Source: Christiangramia forsetii KT0803
Lineage (GTDB): Bacteria; Bacteroidota; Bacteroidia; Flavobacteriales; Flavobacteriaceae
Length of the DNA stretch: 64,000 nt
Assembly (NCBI RefSeq): GCF_000060345.1
Contig: NC_008571.1
Coordinates: forward strand, 3,352,501-3,416,500
Direction: 5' to 3'
Positions 58,534-64,000 of the stretch are shown in pieces (positions within the stretch are counted from its first letter, which is position 1; each line of letters opens with the position of its first letter). Both the position numbers and the translations under genes were made by a program. The notes beneath the pieces are model-generated. The model made no database searches. It was not told where the DNA came from and saw only the letters and a program-made list of their open reading frames with translations.

Positions 58534-59984
58534 AAGAAAAGAAAAACATAGACCGGATTTTTCAGGAGGGTTTCAAAGATTTTGAGACGGAACCCCGTGA
58601 ACAAGTTTGGGATAACATTGCTTCAAGGCTCGACAAAAAGGAAAAGAAAAGACCTCTTATCATTCCTTTATGGTTAAAACTTGGAGGAATTGCTGCTGTT
58701 ATGACTTTAATAGTAGCCAGTCTACTTTTTACAGATAATCAAAATTCTGTTTTAGAGGAACCCGGGGTTGTTTTTGAAAAACCTGAGAAATCTACTAAAG
58801 ATGAAAATAAAGACAAAAGATCTTCAGAAAGTCCTAATCAAATAAACGAACCTGCAGAGCAAATCGTTTCCGATGAAAAAAATACTGAATCTAAAAGTGG
58901 CAAAATAGATGCTTCTTCAGATAATAAATCATCTTCAAATTCGGCAATAGTTGAAAATAGAAATAATCCAGTTGCTAATAATAAGGCAGATAAAACTAGA
59001 GAACCTGGTAGTGCTTCTAATTCTGTAGTTGATAATAATCCGCAGAAACCAGGATCTTTAAATGACATACATAAAAAAGAAGATTCAGCGAATACTTCTC
59101 CGTTAAAAGATGAACCAGCAAAAGCAATTGCTCATACTGAAGCTATAGAAAATGATTCTATAAACAATGAATCTATTATGAAAGAGGAAGAGAATGCCCT
59201 TGCCCAGGTGGAAGAGGACAAGAAAAAAGCGGAAAATGAAGAAGAAGCCCTGGCCGAGACAGATTTTAAAAAGTTGAGACTTTCAACTTTCGCAGCGCCG
59301 GTTTTCTATAAAAATATTGGAAGTGGAAATGAACTCTCTAATCAGTTATCAGATAATTCAACTTCATCAGAAGTTACCCTTTCTTATGGGGTTAAAGTAG
59401 CCTATCAAATTTCTAAAAAACTAAAAATAAGAACCGGAATTAGCAAAATTGATATCAGCAATAATATCCAGGATATTTCCTATTCTCCTTCAGCGATGTC
59501 TTCAAGTTTTGAAAATCTCAGCCCGCTAGATGATAATGTGGAAATTAGGGATAATTCTTCTTTAGATAATGGCTTGCCTGGTTTTGAAATGGGCGAAAAC
59601 AATTCCTTCACCACCATAATTTCCAATCCGGGAGAGATCAAGCAGCAATTTGGCTATATAGAAGTGCCGCTTGAACTTGAATATACTCTAATAGACAATA
59701 AATTTGGTTTGAATATTATTGGGGGCGGTAGTAGTTTATTTCTTGATAATAACAGGGTTCAATTAATTTCTGAAGAGGTAAAAACAGATCTTGGGAAAGC
59801 AACAAATATTAATAATACTAGCTTTAGTACAAATATCGGGTTGGGAATGGATTATAAACTAACAGATAAGTTTAGTATTAGTGTAGAACCGATCTTTAAA
59901 TACCAGATCAATACCTTCAATAATGTGAATAATGTACAACCGGTGAACTTTGGCGTTTACTCAGGTTTGAGCTTTAGGTTTTAA
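58530..59984 (+). CDS. Putative double-membrane anti-sigma factor with C-terminal beta-barrel
   Basis: 484-aa protein in three parts. A charged cytoplasmic N-terminus (about 1-45, KKNIDRIFQEGFKDFETEPREQVWDNIASRL) would bind the sigma factor. A single TM helix (about 50-67, LGGIAAVMTLIVASLLF) follows. A long Ser/Asn/Asp/Lys low-complexity linker (about 70-245) leads to a beta-rich C-terminal domain ending VNFGVYSGLSFRF with the terminal Phe of outer-membrane barrels. It would span inner membrane, periplasm and outer membrane. Coupled to the ECF sigma gene. Similar proteins in Bacteroides thetaiotaomicron (Dma) have been described as dual-membrane anti-sigma factors. The 3' end overlaps the convergent gene by 4 bp. 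Confidence 0.78.
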   Translation: MKEKKNIDRIFQEGFKDFETEPREQVWDNIASRLDKKEKKRPLIIPLWLKLGGIAAVMTLIVASLLFTDNQNSVLEEPGVVFEKPEKSTKDENKDKRSSESPNQINEPAEQIVSDEKNTESKSGKIDASSDNKSSSNSAIVENRNNPVANNKADKTREPGSASNSVVDNNPQKPGSLNDIHKKEDSANTSPLKDEPAKAIAHTEAIENDSINNESIMKEEENALAQVEEDKKKAENEEEALAETDFKKLRLSTFAAPVFYKNIGSGNELSNQLSDNSTSSEVTLSYGVKVAYQISKKLKIRTGISKIDISNNIQDISYSPSAMSSSFENLSPLDDNVEIRDNSSLDNGLPGFEMGENNSFTTIISNPGEIKQQFGYIEVPLELEYTLIDNKFGLNIIGGGSSLFLDNNRVQLISEEVKTDLGKATNINNTSFSTNIGLGMDYKLTDKFSISVEPIFKYQINTFNNVNNVQPVNFGVYSGLSFRF

Positions 59985-60724
59985 TGTACCGTTGGATTTT
60001 TGAGCTCCTGATGGATAATTCTAAACGTCTTATCACGTAAATTCTTTCTTTCTGTTGCTTCCAAACCTTCTGTACAGATAAAATTATGAATCTTCACTCT
60101 TAATTTTCCCGGGCATCCGGTAAGAAACCTATAAGAAAATCGTTTTTTATTATCATGAAAGCTAATGGGAACAATTGGAATTTGGTGCTCAATTGCCAGC
60201 CTAAAAGCACCATCTTTAAATTGATCAAGAATAATTGACTGATCATTTGGCACCCCACCTTCAGGAAAAATACAAATACTGTTTTCCTGTTTTAATCTCC
60301 TCTGAGCTTCTTCAAAAGCCTCCAACCTGCTCTTTTGGTTTTTTCGATCTACAAGAATACAGGTTCGGCGATAAAAAAAACCGAAAACCGGGATTCTGCC
60401 TAATTCCTTTTTTCCTATGAATACAAAGGGTTGCTTCATAATAGAAAGCATCAACATTATATCTAACATAGAGGTATGATTGGCTACCAACATGTAACTT
60501 TTCTGTTTTTCAGGCACTTCATCAGCTTCCATTTTAATTCGGAAACCCATTCCAAATAAGATCACTTTAGCCCATATTCTGGCACAAATAAAATATTGAG
60601 GGTAAAATTTTTCAGAAGAAGTAAAAATGATAAGAACCGGAAGCATAATGATTATGGGAATGATCATCAAAATATAAAACCATATTCGCCATAACAGAAT
60701 TGCCGCCGATTTAATAAAACTCAT
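59981..60724 (-). CDS. Lysophospholipid acyltransferase (PlsC-like)
   Basis: 247-aa membrane acyltransferase. N-terminal TM segment (about 7-32). Motif I NHTSMLD (HX4D), GKKELGRIPVFGFFYRR, motif III FPEGGVPND, and motif IV PIVPISF. The ATG at 60724 is used, since the in-frame TTG at 60733 lies in the -7 box TACTTTTG (60731-60738). This would put the transcription start on or next to the start codon, so the mRNA may be leaderless. Second PlsC-like gene of the window (see 20151); GGVPND in place of GTRS suggests another acyl acceptor. Confidence 0.9.
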   Translation of the reverse strand: MSFIKSAAILLWRIWFYILMIIPIIIMLPVLIIFTSSEKFYPQYFICARIWAKVILFGMGFRIKMEADEVPEKQKSYMLVANHTSMLDIMLMLSIMKQPFVFIGKKELGRIPVFGFFYRRTCILVDRKNQKSRLEAFEEAQRRLKQENSICIFPEGGVPNDQSIILDQFKDGAFRLAIEHQIPIVPISFHDNKKRFSYRFLTGCPGKLRVKIHNFICTEGLEATERKNLRDKTFRIIHQELKNPTVH

Positions 60725-60730
60725 AGTTTT

Positions 60731-60738
60731 CAAAAGTA
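60731..60738 (-). promoter_or_regulatory. -7 box (TACTTTTG) of the acyltransferase gene
   Basis: Minus-strand TAnnTTTG match whose last bases are only 6 bp from the ATG at 60724, implying a leaderless or nearly leaderless transcript. Confidence 0.45.
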
Positions 60739-60771
60739 GTAAAATGAACCGAGTGAATTATATAAAAAAAT

Positions 60772-60779
60772 TACCTTTG
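60772..60779 (+). promoter_or_regulatory. -7 box (TACCTTTG) of trpS
   Basis: TAnnTTTG match 20 bp before the trpS ATG at 60800, in the 75-bp gap between divergent genes. Confidence 0.45.
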
Positions 60780-60799
60780 CATCAAAATTCAAAAAGTCC

Positions 60800-61768
60800 A
60801 TGTCCAGAATACTTACAGGAGTACAAAGTACGGGAACCCCACACCTGGGGAATCTTTTAGGCGCTATTATGCCGGCAATTGAAATGGCAAATCAGCCAGA
60901 TAATGATTCTTTTATTTTTATTGCTGATATGCACTCTCTAACCCAAATAAAAGATGCTGAAACACTTAGGCAAAACACCTATTCTGTAGCGGCAACCTGG
61001 CTGGCCTGCGGACTTGATATTGAAAGAAGTGTTTTTTATCGTCAAAGTGATATTCCGCAAGTGACGGAGTTATCCTGGTATTTAAGCTGCTTTTTTCCTT
61101 ATCAGCGCTTAACCCTCGCCCATTCATTCAAAGATAAAGCAGACCGACTTGAAGATATTAACAGCGGGCTTTTCTCTTACCCGATGTTAATGGCAGCAGA
61201 TATTTTGCTGTATGATGCTGAAATTGTTCCCGTGGGAAAAGACCAGCTACAACATATTGAAATGACGAGGGATGTTGCTTCCAGATTCCATGCGAAAATG
61301 GGAGAAGTCTTTGTGATGCCTGAAGCAAATGTTCAAAAAGACTCCATGTATGTCCCCGGAACCGATGGTGCGAAAATGAGCAAGTCTAAAGAAAATACCA
61401 TCAATATTTTCCAGACCGATAAAAAACTAAGGAAACAGATCATGAGTATTGATACAGACAGTACTCCACTGGAAGAGCCTAAAGATCCAGATACCTGCAA
61501 CGTTTTTGCTCTTTATAAGATCATGGCGACCGAAGGGCAAATTACTGAAATGCGCAAAAATTATGAAGCTGGCGGTTACGGATACGGCCATGCTAAACAG
61601 GCACTTTTTGAACTGGTTAAAGAAAAATTTGAGCAGCCAAGAGAAAAGTATGAATACTATATCAACAATTTAGAGGAAATAGACAAGGCCCTGGAAGTAG
61701 GAGCTGAAAAGGCAAAAGCAGTTGCCGGTAAAGTATTAGGAAAAGTTAGAGCGAAGGCAGGCTATTAG
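60800..61768 (+). CDS. trpS: Tryptophanyl-tRNA synthetase TrpS
   Basis: 322-aa class I synthetase charging tRNA-Trp. HIGH-like motif is TGTPHLGNLLGA near the N-terminus and KMSKS is in GTDGAKMSKSKENTINIF near 200. VPVGKDQLQHIEMTRDVA is the conserved binding region. Overlaps the dprA stop from the other strand by four bases. Confidence 0.97.
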   Translation: MSRILTGVQSTGTPHLGNLLGAIMPAIEMANQPDNDSFIFIADMHSLTQIKDAETLRQNTYSVAATWLACGLDIERSVFYRQSDIPQVTELSWYLSCFFPYQRLTLAHSFKDKADRLEDINSGLFSYPMLMAADILLYDAEIVPVGKDQLQHIEMTRDVASRFHAKMGEVFVMPEANVQKDSMYVPGTDGAKMSKSKENTINIFQTDKKLRKQIMSIDTDSTPLEEPKDPDTCNVFALYKIMATEGQITEMRKNYEAGGYGYGHAKQALFELVKEKFEQPREKYEYYINNLEEIDKALEVGAEKAKAVAGKVLGKVRAKAGY

Positions 61769-62865
61769 ATCACTTCAAAAAGTTTTCCCGGTAATGGCCT
61801 TATTGCTCCTTTCAACTCCATGTTAAGGAGAAGAGAGGCTGTTTTAAAAGTTGGGAAATTACAATTAAGGGCTACCATATCCAGTTCTGTTTTGCCCTGT
61901 AATTTCAAAAACTCATAAAGTCGTTGTTCATCTTCTTCCAGTTCTATAAAAAGTTGCTTTTGAACCGGTTTTATTTCTTCCGCAACTTTCCAATTCAGAA
62001 TATAGGCAAGATCTGCCACAGAGGTTAAAACATGGGCTTGCTGAGCTTTTATTAAATTATTGCACCCCAGGCTAAACTTATCTGAAGGCCTTCCCGGAAC
62101 TGCAAAAACTTCCCTGTCATAAGAATTAGCAATATCTGCCGTAACCAAAGCACCTCCTTTTTCTGCACTTTCAATTACGATGGTGGCCTCACTCAAACCG
62201 GCAATGATACGGTTACGCTTCAAAAAATTGTTGCGATCAAAAGTATCGGTACTCCAAAAATCTGTGAAAAACCCACCATTATCTTCGATCTCACTCATAT
62301 ATTTTTTGTGGGATTTTGGGTATATCTGATTTAAGCCATGCGCAAGGCAACCAATAGTTTGAAGACCATTTTTTACAGCTGCTTTTTGAGCAGTAATATC
62401 TACTCCATACGCAAAGCCCGAAATAATCACCGGGTTTAAAATTGCCAGGTCTTCTATTAATTTTTCACAAAAAGAAACTCCGTGAGGAGTTATTTGTCTT
62501 GTACCTACAATACTGATAATCCTTCTTTTGTGCAGCTCTATATTTCCGCGGGAAAACAATAAAATTGGCCCATCCAGGCAGTGTTTTAGTTTTTCAGGAT
62601 AGTCTTCATCTTGAAAATAAAAGGTTTGGATACTGTTCTTTTCTATGAATTTGAGTTCGTTCTCTGCCGCCTTTAAATGTTTGGTATCATGTAATTCCTT
62701 AATTCGAATTTGACCTATTCCATCAATTTTTAAAAGATTAATCTTCTTTTCTTTAAAGATATTTTCGGCACTCCCTAATTTCCTAATAAGCTTTTTTGCA
62801 GTAGTATCTCCCAGATTTGGAATATGTTGCAACGCAAGTGTATAAATTAGGTCTTCAGAATTCAT
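61765..62865 (-). CDS. dprA: DNA-processing protein DprA
   Basis: 366-aa DprA/Smf that protects incoming single-stranded DNA and loads RecA during natural transformation. N-terminal helix-hairpin-helix region (about 1-60, HIPNLGDTTAKKLIRKLGSAENIF), Rossmann-like core with SIVGTRQITPHGVSF, ISGFAYGVDITAQKAAVKNG, GCLAHGLNQIYPKSHK, and a C-terminal winged helix (LDMVALNCNFPTFKTASLLLNMELKGAIRPLPG). RecA lies 4.4 kb away on the other strand. Confidence 0.95.
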   Translation of the reverse strand: MNSEDLIYTLALQHIPNLGDTTAKKLIRKLGSAENIFKEKKINLLKIDGIGQIRIKELHDTKHLKAAENELKFIEKNSIQTFYFQDEDYPEKLKHCLDGPILLFSRGNIELHKRRIISIVGTRQITPHGVSFCEKLIEDLAILNPVIISGFAYGVDITAQKAAVKNGLQTIGCLAHGLNQIYPKSHKKYMSEIEDNGGFFTDFWSTDTFDRNNFLKRNRIIAGLSEATIVIESAEKGGALVTADIANSYDREVFAVPGRPSDKFSLGCNNLIKAQQAHVLTSVADLAYILNWKVAEEIKPVQKQLFIELEEDEQRLYEFLKLQGKTELDMVALNCNFPTFKTASLLLNMELKGAIRPLPGKLFEVI

Positions 62866-62950
62866 TCAGAACAATTTGACTAAAATTACAGAAAAAAACA
62901 TTTGTTAATAAAATTTCTTTAGGTAACTTTATAGCACTACCAATAACCTA

Positions 62951-62958
62951 TATTTTTG
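62951..62958 (+). promoter_or_regulatory. -7 box (TATTTTTG) of the SPOR-domain gene
   Basis: TAnnTTTG match; its TTG is in frame with the gene but the ATG at 62965, six bases further on, is the start. A very short leader is implied. Confidence 0.45.
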
Positions 62959-62964
62959 CAACCA

Positions 62965-63894
62965 ATGAATATTTCCAGCTACATCCAGGATTTGCTTTAT
63001 AGATATGAATGCGTGGTTTTGCCCGGTTTCGGTGCTTTCCTTTCGCAAAAGCAATCAGCATACATAGACGATCAATCCAACGAATTCTTCCCTCCTAATA
63101 AGGTTATTTCCTTTAACAGGCAGCTGATTAAGAATGACGGTTTACTAGCAAATTATATTGCAGATGCTGAATCTGTGAAATATGGTACTGCAAATAATAT
63201 GATCCAGGAGTTTGTTTATGATCTGGAAAATTCTTTGCAAAATGAAGCTAAGGCCGAACTGGCCAATATTGGAAAACTATATCTGGATAGTGAAGACAGG
63301 CTTCAATTTGAACCTTTTACAGAGATTAATTTCCTGACTCAATCTTTTGGGTTGGATTCTTATAAAACGATTCCGGTTCAACGGGAAGTTTACAAAAAAC
63401 AGGTGGAGGAAATTGAGGAAAAAGCGCCTCTTTTATTCACTCCGGAAAGAAGAAAATCTTCTCTTCTAAAATATGCTGCTATTGGACTTATAGCTCTTGG
63501 AGTTTCTAGTTTCGCAGGTTTGAATATTTATAGCAGCCAGGTTTCTAAGCATAATATCGCTGAGCAACAGGAGGCTGAAAGCCAGCTTCAGGAACAAATA
63601 CAGCAGGCAACCTTTATAATTGACAATCCTTTACCTGCGGTTACTTTTGAAGTAGAAAAGCAGTCTGGAAACTATCATATTATTGCCGGTGCCTTTAGAG
63701 TGGAAGAAAATGCTCAGAAGAAAGTTGATGAACTGCGTGAAGATGGCCATAAAGCAAGGCTTATTGGAGCCAACAAATACGGACTCCATCAGGTGGTATA
63801 TTCCAGCCACCAAGGCCGAAGAGAAGCCATCAATAAACTTTACGAAGTAAAAAGAACGAATGAAGCTGCCTGGTTATTAGTTCAGGAACTTTAA
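62965..63894 (+). CDS. HU-CCDC81-like and SPOR-domain membrane protein
   Basis: 309-aa protein. The N-terminal about 130 residues (SSYIQDLLYRYECVVLPGFGAFLSQ..., FFPPNKVISFNRQLIKNDGLLANYIADAE...) form a duplicated HU-like domain of the type named after CCDC81, which resembles IHF-like DNA-binding folds but is cytoplasmic here. A TM helix (about 168-188, YAAIGLIALGVSSFAGLNIY) follows. A coiled, Gln/Glu-rich linker leads to a C-terminal SPOR domain (about 230-309, GNYHIIAGAFRVEENAQKKVDELREDGHKARLIG) that binds denuded glycan strands. So it links a cytoplasmic HU-like module to peptidoglycan, probably at division sites. The start is the ATG at 62965 because the in-frame TTG lies in the -7 box. 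Confidence 0.85.
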   Translation: MNISSYIQDLLYRYECVVLPGFGAFLSQKQSAYIDDQSNEFFPPNKVISFNRQLIKNDGLLANYIADAESVKYGTANNMIQEFVYDLENSLQNEAKAELANIGKLYLDSEDRLQFEPFTEINFLTQSFGLDSYKTIPVQREVYKKQVEEIEEKAPLLFTPERRKSSLLKYAAIGLIALGVSSFAGLNIYSSQVSKHNIAEQQEAESQLQEQIQQATFIIDNPLPAVTFEVEKQSGNYHIIAGAFRVEENAQKKVDELREDGHKARLIGANKYGLHQVVYSSHQGRREAINKLYEVKRTNEAAWLLVQEL

Positions 63895-63929
63895 TACTTT
63901 CTTAACGGCATAAGCTCCAAAATCCTCCT

Positions 63930-63937
63930 TACTTTTG
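63930..63937 (+). promoter_or_regulatory. -7 box (TACTTTTG) of the 3'-most gene
   Basis: TAnnTTTG match 13 bp before the ATG at 63951. Confidence 0.45.
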
Positions 63938-63950
63938 CAAAAAAATTGAT

Positions 63951-64000
63951 ATGGAGGCTAAACCACCAAGCGAATCACGTACTACCTTAACCGATCTTGT
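63951..64000 (+). CDS. N-terminus of an acyl-CoA thioesterase (cut by window end)
   Basis: Sixteen complete codons, MEAKPPSESRTTLTDL, preceded by a -7 box, and cut at the window edge. The start resembles hot-dog-fold acyl-CoA thioesterases that follow HU-SPOR genes in Flavobacteriia (TLTDLV before the conserved domain). With so little sequence the call rests mainly on this pattern. Confidence 0.5.
   Translation, partial: MEAKPPSESRTTLTDL

Noticed and set aside
1-64000. CRISPR array, prophage, insertion sequence or defence island
   Set aside because: No regularly spaced repeats with unique spacers, no transposase, integrase, capsid or cas-like gene was seen on either strand.

Overview
This 64 kb window is an ordinary chromosomal segment of a member of the Bacteroidota, most likely a marine Flavobacteriaceae close to Gramella/Christiangramia. 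The evidence for this is the low G+C content, TAnnTTTG -7 promoter boxes, start sites that mostly lack Shine-Dalgarno sequences, a gliding-motility lipoprotein (GldH), an RseP/S9/BNR/TonB repertoire typical of the group, HemJ in place of HemG/HemY, and dispersed TTCGACTGCGCTC-type repeats. The genus is inferred from general familiarity, not from a search. I see no phage, no transposase, no CRISPR array and no rRNA. There is one tRNA (Asn).

Layout. 0-3 kb: phosphate uptake (PiT permease, cut by the window edge, plus a phosphate-type porin). 3.3-9 kb: a lipoprotein GDPD, tRNA-Asn and a four-gene carbamoyltransferase / SxtJ / DUF5989 / SGNH-TPR cassette. 9-20 kb: RseP, an SCO copper protein and a metal block (feoA-feoB-small Cys-rich partner; ZIP transporter-DtxR regulator divergent from a TonB receptor-thioredoxin pair). 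18.7-27.5 kb: a DjlA-like co-chaperone, bacilliredoxin, PlsC, HD hydrolase, S9 peptidase, Fpg, radical SAM protein and crotonase. 27.5-44 kb: histidine kinase, HemJ, a BNR giant, MATE, HemH, ThuA, an AraC regulator and, divergent from it, a long hemACDE-x-FB run. Together these encode almost the whole C5 heme pathway; only GSA aminomutase (HemL) and glutamyl-tRNA synthetase are not here. 44-50.8 kb: small unknowns, a CNNM protein, Ogt, a serine hydrolase, an exonuclease and the 3-oxoacid CoA-transferase pair. 50.9-64 kb: PBP1A, GldH, RicT, TrhO, RecA, an ECF sigma factor with a possible double-membrane anti-sigma factor, an acyltransferase, TrpS, DprA, an HU/SPOR protein and the start of an acyl-CoA thioesterase.

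How it fits together. Iron and heme dominate the middle. Fe(II) uptake (Feo), a TonB receptor, a DtxR-type regulator and heme synthesis sit within about 33 kb. Near-identical 17-bp palindromes (TTTAGAATCAATCTAAA and a 16/17 match) lie in the leaders of the AraC gene and feoA, and a related palindrome overlaps the TonB-receptor promoter, suggesting one iron-responsive regulon.

The most unusual structure is a pair of unrelated-looking insertions. Two four-helix-bundle (S23/TIGR02436-like) genes each sit inside an otherwise tight operon (hemF|hemB and scoB|scoA), in the host operon's orientation. Each is flanked by short-period arrays (7 bp in one, 8 bp in the other) in inverted orientation, with no transposase. 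The carbamoyltransferase cassette and the sigma/anti-sigma pair are the next best candidates for under-described biology.

Several nominal gene starts (TTG or upstream ATG) fall inside or upstream of -7 promoter boxes. They have been moved to the downstream ATG here; each case is stated.
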